In this document: positions 1 through 10,200 of the stretch, piece after piece
Numbering within the stretch: the first letter of the stretch is position 1
Layout of the letters: every line of letters begins with the position of its first letter
DNA from: Bacteroidales bacterium
GTDB taxonomy: Bacteria; Bacteroidota; Bacteroidia; Bacteroidales; UBA932
Direction: 5' to 3'
Length of the DNA: 20,402 nucleotides
NCBI GenBank assembly: GCA_017615435.1
Contig: JAGAAF010000040.1
Span: 1 to 20,402, forward strand
Notes under the pieces: generated by a model
What the model saw: the letters and a program-made list of their open reading frames with translations, nothing else
Told to the model about the DNA's origin: nothing
The model's database searches: none
Program-made: the position numbers and the translations under genes

Positions 1-605
1 GGAGTGCGGACGAGCCCGAGTCTGATGCCGGCGCGCATCTGCCGCTCGCTCAGGCGGTAGAGCGGAGTCGCCACGGCGGCGGGGCAGACTGTCGTCACGG
101 TGACGCCGTGTGGCTTCAGCTCATACGAGAGCGAGCGGCCGAAACTCCGCAGATACGCCTTGGTGGCGGAATAAATGGTAATCCCCGGCGCCGGAATTCG
201 TGCACACATTGAAGAAATATTCAGAATACGTCCGCTGCCGCGCTTCTTCATCGCCTCGCCGAACAGGATGCAAATCCGCGTCACGGTCACGACGTGAAGG
301 TCTATCATCGCCTGCACGCGCGGCAGATCCTCTGCGGTCAGCTCCTTGAAGAAGAACATCCCGGCGTCGTTCACTATCACGTCCGGAAGAACTCCGCGCT
401 CGCAGCACCAGGCGTACAGTTCGTCTGCGGCGTTAGTTCGGGCCAGGTCCTGACAACGAATTACAGCGCCAGGCAGCTCCGCTGCAGCGCTGGCGAGTTC
501 GTCTGCACGGTTGCTGACCAGAATCAGATCATACCCGAGTTCGCGCAATTGTCTAGCGAACTCGAGGCCAAGTCCCGAACTACCACCTGTGATTAAGGCT
601 GTCAT
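1..605 (-). CDS. SDR-family NAD(P)-dependent oxidoreductase, 3' end cut by window edge
   Basis: About 201 residues are visible; the frame is still open at the left edge. The classical short-chain dehydrogenase (Rossmann) fold is evident: the cofactor motif TGGSSGLG lies at residues 6-13, a VNDAG version of the NNAG motif at 78-82, the catalytic Ser at 132 (NISSM) and the Tyr-Lys pair at 145/149 (YSATK), with the usual 13-residue Ser-Tyr spacing. The position where many SDRs carry the tetrad Asn (DLN) reads DLH (His104). Such enzymes reduce carbonyls or oxidise alcohols in the cytoplasm; the substrate is not predictable. The ATG at 605 is chosen because the cofactor motif starts five residues later and a TAnnTTTG site lies just upstream. 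The PUL terminator separates it from the operon to its right, so it is probably a separate transcription unit. Confidence 0.88.
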   Translation of the reverse strand, partial: MTALITGGSSGLGLEFARQLRELGYDLILVSNRADELASAAAELPGAVIRCQDLARTNAADELYAWCCERGVLPDVIVNDAGMFFFKELTAEDLPRVQAMIDLHVVTVTRICILFGEAMKKRGSGRILNISSMCARIPAPGITIYSATKAYLRSFGRSLSYELKPHGVTVTTVCPAAVATPLYRLSERQMRAGIRLGLVRT

Positions 606-610
606 ACACA

Positions 611-618
611 CAAAGATA
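611..618 (-). promoter_or_regulatory. Putative -7 promoter element (TATCTTTG) for the SDR gene
   Basis: On the minus strand this octamer matches the Bacteroides -7 consensus TAnnTTTG exactly. It ends six bases before the SDR ATG, so transcription would start at or very near the start codon, giving a leaderless or nearly leaderless mRNA. I see no clear -33 TTTG at the expected distance, because that position falls in the terminator hairpin. Confidence 0.45.
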
Positions 619-620
619 CG

Positions 621-654
621 AAAAAACCGGAAAGCCCGCGAGGACCTTCCGGTT
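621..654 (-). terminator. Rho-independent terminator of the PUL operon
   Basis: Read on the minus strand, an 8-bp perfect stem AACCGGAA/TTCCGGTT (plus-strand arms 625-632 and 647-654) with a 14-base loop is followed directly by a run of T (the six A's at 621-626 on the plus strand). It lies 20 bases after the last esterase stop codon, as expected for the end of the long minus-strand operon. The plus-strand direction lacks a T tract, so it is probably one-way. Confidence 0.8.
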
Positions 655-673
655 AATTCGAAACACCAAAACC

Positions 674-1810
674 CTACTTGAAGAGTTTAGGGGCGAAGGT
701 GTTGAGGTACAGCCTCCAGTTGGACCAGACGTGGCCGCCGTCGGAGACGAAGTACTCGTGCTTCAGACCGTTGGCCTCGAGAAGGGCGTGCAGTTCCTCG
801 GCTCCCTTGAAAAGGAAGTCGGTGTCGCCGCAGGCGAGGAAGTAGAGCTTCACTCCTGCCTTCTTGAGTGCCTTCACCTGATCTGCATTCATCTGACCTG
901 CTGCGGAGAGAGGGCAGATGTAGTCGAAGAGTTCAGGATAGAGGATGGAGGCCGAAATGGTGTGGCCGCCGCCCATCGACAGGCCTGCGATTGCGCGCGA
1001 TGCCGGCTTGGGGATAGCCCTGAAGTTCTTCTCGATGAAAGGAACGATCTCGGTGCAGAGGCTCCTGACATAGAGCTCGCGGTTCTCCGGAGCCCTCCAG
1101 TCGATGGGCTTCTCGGGGATGCCGAGGGTGCGGGCTGCAGCCTGTCCGGGGTTGCCGTTGGGCATAACCACGATCATAGGCTCTGCCAGACCCTTCTCGA
1201 TAAGGTTATCGAGGATCTGGGCGGTGCGGCCCATAGATGTCCAAGCCTCCTCGTCGCCGCCTGCTCCGTGCAGGAGGTAAAGAACGGGATACTTCTTCTT
1301 GGGGTTGTTCTCGTAGCCGTAAGGAGTGTAGACGGTAAGACGCCTGGACATACCAAGGATCTTGCTGTCATACCAAGGATGGCTGACGGTGCCGTGCTTG
1401 GTGGCTTCGACATAGTTCTCAGTCCTCTCGCCGGGCACGATGAGCATCGGAAGATACCTGGTGCCGTCGCGCTGGACGTACACGTTCTGGGGGTCGTTGA
1501 CGCTCACGCCGTCCACGATGAAGTGGTAGGTGTAGATCTCCGGTGCGGGAAGAGGAATCTTAACCTCCCACACGAAGTTCTCGCCGCGCCTCATATCGAT
1601 GGTGCCGATCCAGGGATTCTCCATCCAGGAACCGTTGAGTTTCACGACGGTGGCGTAGTCCGCCTTAAGACGGAAGGTCACGCTGTCGCCCTGGATGTCA
1701 GGGGAAATGATAGGCTTCTGGTTGCCCCAGAAAGCGAAGTTTGACAGCTCCTGGGCGCCGAGACCGACGACCATAAACAGAGCGCAAACAATAGTTATAA
1801 TACGTTTCAT
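674..1810 (-). CDS. Secreted CE1/esterase-D-type carbohydrate esterase with N-terminal CBM48-like domain
   Basis: 378 residues with a signal peptide (about 1-20, ending GLGAQ). Residues about 25-125 form an E-set/CBM48-like beta domain with the typical DPQN motif near 106-109; residues about 145-378 are an alpha/beta-hydrolase domain. The oxyanion segment HGAGG is at 181-185, the nucleophile Ser278 in GLSMGG, a likely acid Asp331 in CGDTDF, and the catalytic His360 in GGHVW. This architecture is known from CE1 feruloyl or acetyl-xylan esterases of Bacteroidota PULs, and the protein is predicted to act in the periplasm or at the outer surface. It is the last gene of the operon, three bases after its tandem paralogue, with the terminator just downstream. 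The exact acyl group removed cannot be read from sequence. Confidence 0.88.
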   Translation of the reverse strand: MKRIITIVCALFMVVGLGAQELSNFAFWGNQKPIISPDIQGDSVTFRLKADYATVVKLNGSWMENPWIGTIDMRRGENFVWEVKIPLPAPEIYTYHFIVDGVSVNDPQNVYVQRDGTRYLPMLIVPGERTENYVEATKHGTVSHPWYDSKILGMSRRLTVYTPYGYENNPKKKYPVLYLLHGAGGDEEAWTSMGRTAQILDNLIEKGLAEPMIVVMPNGNPGQAAARTLGIPEKPIDWRAPENRELYVRSLCTEIVPFIEKNFRAIPKPASRAIAGLSMGGGHTISASILYPELFDYICPLSAAGQMNADQVKALKKAGVKLYFLACGDTDFLFKGAEELHALLEANGLKHEYFVSDGGHVWSNWRLYLNTFAPKLFK

Positions 1811-1813
1811 CTG

Positions 1814-3028
<1,215 letters not shown>

Positions 3029-4408
3029 TTAGGAAGCCTTTGCCACATTGTCGAGAGCGAAAACAGCTACGCCGGCGGGCTGGAAGGTGGCCGCATCACC
3101 TACCTGATCGGGGCCGAATTCAAACTTGAGAGTACCGTCAGCGTTTGAGGTAACTTTGAACTTGGAACCTTCATTCAGAGTGTAGATCTTGTCACCTACT
3201 CTGAAGTAGCAGCCGCAATGAAGGTGATAATTATATTCGTCCATATCAATGTAAACACCGTTGCCTGCGGTGCCTGCTTCGTGAGGATAACTTGTAATAG
3301 TGTACTCTCCTGCGAGATCGGTCTGGCCTTCGGCGACCACGAGGTCGAACGCGGCAACCCAATCAGTAGCGTCGCTGACAGTCACTCTCCAGAGCGTTAC
3401 GCCGCTAAGGGGAGTACCAGCCTGGTCTGCAGTGTTTTCAGAAGTCTTGTCCTCCATAGTATAGGAAAGACCGGAAGTAACTTCCAGTACTATATCCGGA
3501 TCTGAGAGGTCAGGCTCAGTGAGAGCATCGATAGGGCCTTCGAAAACATACTCGTTGGGATAATCCTTACCCCAGGAGATGCGCCAGCCTTCTTCAGTCC
3601 TTATGACGACCACAATGCCGTCTTCGATCCTCTTTTCAATTGTGCTCTGCCAATTGGCAATACTATTCCAGGTTGAACCGTAAACGACAGGCTTTTCAAC
3701 CATTGCTCCGGCTTCCTGATCCCACTGCTGTGCGGTGGTGTCGTAGGCGCGTCCGAATTCTCCTTCGTTCAGGACACCGCCGACCTCATTCACGTGGTAG
3801 ATTCCTTCGTGGAGGTATGCATCCTCAGTGTAGAGATCAAGGGAGAGATAGTTGCCGTTGCCGGTGGTCATAAGGTCTGCAGTGCCAAGCGCAACGTTGA
3901 GTTGCTTCATACCATAGCCAGCATAACTCTGGGCCTGGAGAACTGCTGTCAGAACTGCCTTCGGTTCGGGATCTGCGGGCCAGTCGATGTCGCCGCTCCA
4001 ACTGAGTGCAACCTCAGCGCCGTCTGCGGTAAGAGTGAAGTTGAAGGTGTACTTCTTGCCACTCTTCGAGACCTGTACGCTACCTGCTGAGACAGCCTTG
4101 CCGTCCAGAAGAGTCTTCTCGAGAACAGCGTCTCCGGCCTTTGCGGAGGCTTCTGCGACGAGTTTAAACTTGCCGGTGACGAGTTCGGCGTCGAAACCGA
4201 TGAGCTGGGTGGCGAGAGTCACGCCTTCTCCGGAGAAGGAGAGATCGAAGAGCCTCTTGTCAACACTCCAGGTGGAATTGCTGCTGACGAGAGTAGTAAG
4301 TTCCTTGGCTTTTCCGTCGTCCTTGCCAGGATCGTCCGGATTGTCGGGTGTGCAGGAAACAGCCGCAAATGCGAGCGCTGCAGTCAGAATCAAAAATAAC
4401 TTTTTCAT
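3029..4408 (-). CDS. Modular surface lipoprotein of unknown family, SusE/F-like position
   Basis: 459 residues. The lipoprotein signal ends AAVSC with Cys19 as acylation site, followed by an Asp/Pro/Gly-rich linker (about 20-35) typical of exported surface lipoproteins. The rest appears to be about three beta-rich modules (roughly 38-140, 150-292 and 306-455). Each contains a similar strand pattern of the form hydrophobic-D-L, 6-9 residues, L-x-G-x-(Y/F) (for example LDLYTED...LHEGIYHV and FDLVVAE...LAGEYTI). There are no catalytic motifs I recognise. Its place after SusC, SusD and DUF3823 suggests a surface glycan-binding protein like SusE/SusF or SGBP, but I cannot name the family; binding is inference from position. 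The base composition is a little more AT-rich than the neighbouring esterases, in keeping with a fast-evolving surface protein. Confidence 0.8.
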   Translation of the reverse strand: MKKLFLILTAALAFAAVSCTPDNPDDPGKDDGKAKELTTLVSSNSTWSVDKRLFDLSFSGEGVTLATQLIGFDAELVTGKFKLVAEASAKAGDAVLEKTLLDGKAVSAGSVQVSKSGKKYTFNFTLTADGAEVALSWSGDIDWPADPEPKAVLTAVLQAQSYAGYGMKQLNVALGTADLMTTGNGNYLSLDLYTEDAYLHEGIYHVNEVGGVLNEGEFGRAYDTTAQQWDQEAGAMVEKPVVYGSTWNSIANWQSTIEKRIEDGIVVVIRTEEGWRISWGKDYPNEYVFEGPIDALTEPDLSDPDIVLEVTSGLSYTMEDKTSENTADQAGTPLSGVTLWRVTVSDATDWVAAFDLVVAEGQTDLAGEYTITSYPHEAGTAGNGVYIDMDEYNYHLHCGCYFRVGDKIYTLNEGSKFKVTSNADGTLKFEFGPDQVGDAATFQPAGVAVFALDNVAKAS

Positions 4409-4435
4409 AATGTGTTTTTATTAATGTGATTGATA

Positions 4436-5287
4436 CTAGATTTCATCCCAAGTCACCTCTTCGATATCCTCGAAGTCGGCGGAGATTTTATAAACAGGTG
4501 AGAAATTGTACAGGTTGTTGGAGTTGTATCCGTTGCCGTTTGCCATCGCTCCGACACGCAGGTAGCGCTCCCTGTTGTAGCGGAACAGGTCTGCGTTGCT
4601 GGTGTTTTTCATATCGATCTCAAGAGTGACGGTGCTGCCGGCGGTGACATTCTTCTTCTTCGCTCCGGAGTCTCCCTTGGCCAGGTTCTGGTAGTTGGCT
4701 CCGACGAACATCTGGGTGTTCGCGCAGAATGCCACATTGGCAACCGTATTAGCCTTGGTGGGATCCGTAAGTTCCACCTTGAATTTGACGACAAGCTTGG
4801 AATAATTTCCGAGGAGGTCTTTCTTGACGGAGAACTCAGGCTCGACGATACGGCAGTAGGGAAGAAGTTCCAGGTCCATTTTGTTGGCGCCTTCCTTCAC
4901 TGTGAAGCTACTGTCCGCAGGCTCGTAGCAGGGGAGTTTCTTGCAGGTGTATTTGTAGTCGCCCGCAAAGACCAGGTTGTTCCTGTACTGACCGTCGAAA
5001 CGGACCAGCCAGTCCTCACCGGGGTTATCCTTGTCTTCTACCCATCCCTGCTCCATAACCACCAGAGAGCCTACCTCCACGGAGGTGTATGTGGTCCAGG
5101 TAGACCAGTCGATACCCGTGCTCGTGGCCGCCTCGATGCCGATAAGATCTCCCGTCTCTGCATCGAGTAGACGTCCGCTGATCTGGGCGTTCGGACCGTC
5201 AAAGTTGTCAAGTTTGAACATATCGCACGCGGACACGCTCAGGGCTGCAACAGCGACTGCAATAATAATGTAAAGTGTTCTTTTCAT
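4436..5287 (-). CDS. DUF3823-type lipoprotein
   Basis: 283 residues. The lipoprotein signal ends SVSAC with Cys21. Directly after it comes FKLDNFDGPNAQISG (25-39), the start typical of the DUF3823 family found next to SusC/SusD pairs, then a carboxypeptidase-regulatory-like beta domain (about 35-130) with LDAETGD at 41-47, and a second beta domain to the C-terminus. The family function is not firmly established; by location it is thought to be an outer-membrane glycan-binding accessory. It sits 12 bases after SusD and 27 bases before the modular lipoprotein, so it is part of the same operon. The start is fixed by the signal peptide (MKRTLYIII). Confidence 0.88.
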   Translation of the reverse strand: MKRTLYIIIAVAVAALSVSACDMFKLDNFDGPNAQISGRLLDAETGDLIGIEAATSTGIDWSTWTTYTSVEVGSLVVMEQGWVEDKDNPGEDWLVRFDGQYRNNLVFAGDYKYTCKKLPCYEPADSSFTVKEGANKMDLELLPYCRIVEPEFSVKKDLLGNYSKLVVKFKVELTDPTKANTVANVAFCANTQMFVGANYQNLAKGDSGAKKKNVTAGSTVTLEIDMKNTSNADLFRYNRERYLRVGAMANGNGYNSNNLYNFSPVYKISADFEDIEEVTWDEI

Positions 5288-5299
5288 ATCCGTCGTCGA

Positions 5300-7255
5300 T
5301 TATTTGTTGTTGGGTTCGATTTTGTTTTTCTCGGTATTAGGAATTCCGCCATAGTAAACCTCGTTGGTGGTGAAGCGGGGATCACCTGAATAACCGTTAA
5401 AGTGAGAAGTGGCGCTGTAGGGGAGAGCACGGAGGAAGATGTACTTGGCCTCGGTTCCGGTCAGATCCACCAGAGGAATGAGCGTGAGTTTCTGGCCGAT
5501 GTTGCTTTCACCTTCATCCGGGGTCTTGGCGTTGTCCGGGTTGTAGAAGGCGCGGCGGCGCCAGAGAACGTCGCTCCATTTGTTCTCGAGAGCGAACTCG
5601 ACCTTCCACTCGTGCATCACGTTGGCGACGGTGAGAGGAATGTTGTCCTTGAAACCAGCCCTGTGGCGGATGTCGTTGAGGTACTGCTCCGCGAGAGTGG
5701 CATTCCCCAGACCGCTTTCAGCCACAGCCTCGGCGTAGGTCAGGAGGACCTCGGCGTAGCGCAGATCATACCAGGGGCTCTGGGTGTTTGCGTTGTTGGC
5801 CTTCTGATCCAGATACTTGCGCGGGAAGAAGCAGTAGAACGAACGGTTGTTGGAGTTCACGTCCGTCTTCAGGCGGTAGAACGCAGAGTTGTCCTCGACC
5901 GCACCGCCGTAGGGGAAGTAGATCTTGTCTCCGAGTTTCAGGGTGTCGTTCTTGGTGGGATAGACATAGACCTTGCCGTCCGTGTCCACATAGCCGCCCT
6001 GGGCGTAGATGGTGGTTCCGCGGAAGGTCGCTCCCGGGTAGATTACCCAAGCCTGGAAACGCGCGTCCTTCATTGTAAAAGGATCGGTGACGGCGTCGTA
6101 CTTCTTGTAGTTCGCGACCTTGGCGGCTGTCATTTCGGCCTCCACGTCGTTGAAGTAGGCGTCCTCGCTTCCACTGACGAGAGTCTGGATCTTACGGCCT
6201 CCGATCTTGCGGTCGTTGGCGTTGTCGTAGTAGTCGTACTCGTCCGCGAGGTTGAGCGTGATGGTGTAGGAAGCAGCGCCAGTGCCGGTGTAACCGGTGG
6301 TCACCTGGTTGGGACCCCACGCATTGCAGCCGTTGCCACCCTCTGCGCTTCCGCTCTTGAATGAACGGCCGAGCAGACCCTCTATCTTCTTGTAGTTCTG
6401 GAAGAGTTCGGTGAGGTTGTCGATAGCGGCGCCGATCGAAGCGGGAGCGGGCTCATAGAGAGCGTACTTGCCGGAATTGATCACGTCTGCCGCCGCGTCG
6501 ATAGCGAGTTGGTAATACTGGTTGGCATAGTCGGACTTCATATAAGTGAGTTCCTTGATTACCGCATTGTAGGCGGCGTCAATTGGGGCGCGGTCCCAGT
6601 ACTTGCTCTCTGAAGCGGCCCAGAGGGCTGCGCGGGCTTTCATACCCAGAGCGGTGTACTTGTTCACACGCATTTCCTGTGCCTGGGTCTCGGGAAGGAG
6701 GTCGGCAGCCTGCTGGAACTGATCGATAACCCAGTCCCAAGACTCTTTCTCGGTCTTGCGCGGATAGTAAAGGCCTTTGTTGTCCTTGCCGTCGTACTGG
6801 TCGTCCAAGGTCTTGTCCACGATGGGAATGCCGCCGTAGGTACGAACCTGTGCGAAGTAGCAGTAGGCGCGGATGAACAGACCCTCACCGCGGTAGTGAT
6901 TCCTGGTGACGCTGTTGATGATGCCCTTCTGCTCTGCGCTTTCGAGGGATTCGAGGAACTTGTTGATGTCGCGGATGGCGGTGTAGTTCCAGAAACCTGC
7001 GGTGGAAGAGTAGTAAGTCGGAGTGCTGCGGGAACCGTTTGCGAAGAACTGACCCTGATCACCTGTGGAGAAGGCGTTGATAGGCATATAGCCGTAGAGG
7101 CTGGCGAGCATAGATATCAGACCGTTTTCGGTAGCGGCCATATTCTCACCTGAGACCTTGCTCAAATCACCTTCCATATCGTCGAAGAATTTGTCGCAGG
7201 ACACGAGTCCGAGGCAAAGACCGACAAGAGCGATATATTTGAATATTCTTTTCAT
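5300..7255 (-). CDS. susD: SusD/RagB-family outer-membrane glycan-binding lipoprotein
   Basis: 651 residues, rather long for the family. The lipoprotein signal ends GLVSC with Cys20, so the mature protein is anchored in the outer membrane. The SusD TPR signature YRGEGLFIRAYCYF at 121-134, followed by TYGGIPIV at 139-146, is clear, and the C-terminal RYAEVLLTYAEA segment near 497-513 is the usual RagB/SusD motif. SusD acts as the lid of the SusC transporter and binds oligosaccharides. It follows SusC by 11 bases. A large middle section (about 280-470) holds many Tyr, Gly and Asn residues and is the part most likely to be ligand specific. The symbol is a family name, not a claim of starch specificity. 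Confidence 0.95.
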   Translation of the reverse strand: MKRIFKYIALVGLCLGLVSCDKFFDDMEGDLSKVSGENMAATENGLISMLASLYGYMPINAFSTGDQGQFFANGSRSTPTYYSSTAGFWNYTAIRDINKFLESLESAEQKGIINSVTRNHYRGEGLFIRAYCYFAQVRTYGGIPIVDKTLDDQYDGKDNKGLYYPRKTEKESWDWVIDQFQQAADLLPETQAQEMRVNKYTALGMKARAALWAASESKYWDRAPIDAAYNAVIKELTYMKSDYANQYYQLAIDAAADVINSGKYALYEPAPASIGAAIDNLTELFQNYKKIEGLLGRSFKSGSAEGGNGCNAWGPNQVTTGYTGTGAASYTITLNLADEYDYYDNANDRKIGGRKIQTLVSGSEDAYFNDVEAEMTAAKVANYKKYDAVTDPFTMKDARFQAWVIYPGATFRGTTIYAQGGYVDTDGKVYVYPTKNDTLKLGDKIYFPYGGAVEDNSAFYRLKTDVNSNNRSFYCFFPRKYLDQKANNANTQSPWYDLRYAEVLLTYAEAVAESGLGNATLAEQYLNDIRHRAGFKDNIPLTVANVMHEWKVEFALENKWSDVLWRRRAFYNPDNAKTPDEGESNIGQKLTLIPLVDLTGTEAKYIFLRALPYSATSHFNGYSGDPRFTTNEVYYGGIPNTEKNKIEPNNK

Positions 7256-7266
7256 TGCTTTCAGGA

Positions 7267-10200
7267 TTAGAAGTTGAGGTTGAAACCGAAGTTGAAGGTG
7301 CGGCTGAGCTGATAGTAACCGCCGGCAGACCAGCTGGAGTCGGTCGATTCAGGATCCACATACTTCAAGAGCGGATTGCAGATAGTAAGGAGGTTGCCTC
7401 CGTTGAAGAACACGCGCGCGCTCTTGATCCCCGCCTTGCGCAGGAACTCGGGGCTGACGCGATAACCGATCTCGACAGTCTTGAGTCGGAGGTAGGAAGC
7501 GTCCACATATTTGTACGGCTGATTCTCCATATACATACCGTTCACGGCAGGGAAACTGCCGGACTGGGCGGTACGGGCGAGAGCGGGCCAATAGCCGGCA
7601 TCCCACTCGGTCTCCGGGTCCCAAGGGTCGGCGCCGTAGGTGTGCACGTGATAGGAATCTGTGTACTGGCTCGGGAGGTAGTTCAGTTTACCGAAGCTGG
7701 CGTAACCTCCGGCCATATAGGTCTTGTGGCGAAGCGCGGAACCGTTGAACACGATGCTGAAATCCAGGCTCTTCCAGTTGCCGCTCATACTAAGTCCATA
7801 CTGAAGCGGGGGATTGGTGGTCGCGCCCCAGGTGTAGATGACATCATTCGTGTCGATGTAGCCGTTGCCGTTGCGATCCAGGATGTGGTACTGTCCGGGC
7901 ACGATGGTGCGGTTACCACTGCCGGAAGCGGTGGCATCGTAGAGAATCTGGCTACGGGAGATGTCGTTCAGGCTGGTGAACTGTCCGCCGGACCAACCAT
8001 AGTAGGAACCTCCGAAGTAGCCCTGCCAGCGGCCCACATAGGCGCTCTTCCAGTAGTTCCACGAAGAAGTGTACTGCCTGGTGGCATCGCTTTCAATATA
8101 GGTGTAGCGCCCGCGTGTGTACGTGACGTTACCCTGGATGCGATAGTAGAAATCGCCGATATGGTTGCGGTGGTAGAGCGAGAGTTCCAGACCCTGAGTC
8201 TCATATTTGTTCAGGTTCTCGGAAGGGAGGGTGACTGCATAGAAATCAGGGAGGGAGACGTCGCGTGTGCCCGCGATGCCGTTCACATCACGCTCGAACC
8301 AGTCGAAGGTGCCTCCGAACTTGCCCTGCCAGAGTTCCCAGTCCACACCGAAGTCCATCATACGGACCTTTGCCCAAGTGAGGATCGAGTTCTCCACAGT
8401 GTGGCTCACATAACCGGTGGTGGTGTTGCCTTCGGAGAAGATCCAGGAACCGCTCTGGGTGTAACCGCCGACATAGTCGTAAGCATTGCCCTGGGTCATT
8501 CCGGTGAAACCGTCGGACCAGCGGAACTTCAGGTTGTTGAAGTGAGGGAAGAGATCCTTGAAGAACTTCTCTTCGGAGATACGCCAACCTGCGGAGTAGG
8601 AAGGGAAGAAGCCCCAGCGGTGGCCGGGAGCGAACTGATAGTTACCGTCGTAGCGGCCCATCACCTCGAAGAGGTACTTGCCCGCGTAGTTGTAGTTCAA
8701 GCGGCCGATGTAACCTGCGGAACGGGTGTTCGAACGGGAACCGGCGTTTCCGGCGCGGGTGCTCAGACCGGAACCGATGGTGTCGTGGGTGTAGAGATAC
8801 TGATCTTCGTTCGGACCGTAGTAACGGTCGGCATTGACGTAGGCTGTGAGGTAGTCCGTAAGTTCCACACCGAGCATCGCGGAGATGTTGTGGTTGCCGA
8901 AACGGTTGTCGTAGAGAGCCTGGGCGCGTCCGTAGAGACGTGTGTTGTCCGCCCAATACTCCGAGTACTGAGTCTCAACGCGGGAAACCGCACCGGGGAT
9001 CTGGGTGTCGGTCTCGTAGTCGTAGAGATTGTACATCTTGATCAGGGTGCGGGTCTTGTTGCGGTCGAAGTCGTAGGCTCCCATCGCGGTGATGCGCAGT
9101 CCCCTGAGGAACGGGGCGACATAGGTCAGTTCGAGGTTGTTGTTGAAACTCTTGCTATCCTGCTGGGTGTAGCCGGAAAGTTCGCCGTCGATGATTGCCA
9201 GCGGGTTGCAGTGCTCTTCCACGTCGGAATAGTGACCTTCGTTGCCTTTGGGGTGAACACCGACCATAGGGTTGGACTGATAGATGTAGTAAAGCAGGTT
9301 CCAGTCCATATCCATATTACCGGGCGAGAGAGTCGTGCTCTGGCGGAAGGTGGTGTTGTAGCGGACGGTGAGGTCCGGGGTGATCTTCACCGACATATTG
9401 CCGGTGAAACTGTAGCGGTCGTAGCCGTAGTTGTCAGCCTTGATGATAGGATTGTCGTTTGCGTAGTTGGCGCTGAAGTAATAGTTGATGGCGTCGGTAC
9501 CACCGTTGAGCGACATTGTGTAGGACTGGTTCACGGCGAACTTCTTGTAGGTCTCGGCATACCAGTCGGTGTAGGTGTAGGCGGGATCGCCGTTCTCATA
9601 GGCTGCGATTACATCGTCCGTGAAGCGGTGGTCCATCCTTGACACGTCGGACATCGCGTTCTCCCACTTCATAAAGGAAGTCCAACTCTCCACGTCGCGG
9701 GGGACGATGGGCTGGGTGAGGGTAAGCATTGAGGAGAAGTTCACGGTAGGCTTCTTGATCTGGCCCCTCTTGGTGGTGATAAGGATCACACCGTTCTGGG
9801 CACCGATACCGTAGATGGTCGCGGATGCGTCTTTCAGCACGGACACGCTCTCGATGTCGTCCGGGTTGAGTTCGTTAAGCACTGACATATCCGTGTAGGC
9901 CTCGAGTGCGGTGGGATCCGTGTTGTAGGTGGTGGATTTACGCACTTTGGTTGCGCTCCTCACCACACCGTCCACGACGATGATAGGAGTACCGAAGCCA
10001 CGGATGTTGATGGTGTTGTCGAACACGCCCGGCTTGCCGGTATTCTGGTTGATCATAAGACCGGGGATCTTACCCCGAAGGGCTGTGACACCGTCGATGT
10101 TTTTGGTGTTGGCGATATCCTCCGAATGGATCTGGCTGATAGCGCCGGTCAGGGACTCCTTCTTCTGAACTCCATAACCCACGACGACGGTCTCTTCCAG

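Noticed and set aside
121..596. Small open frames on both strands at the left edge
   Set aside because: They overlap the SDR, whose frame has the cofactor motif and the Ser-Tyr-Lys set and runs off the window edge.
7255..9642. Long plus-strand open frame (795 codons) opposite susC
   Set aside because: It is antisense to an unmistakable SusC; the protein is Val/Gly/His-rich low-complexity sequence without domains, an effect of high GC and codon bias in the real gene.
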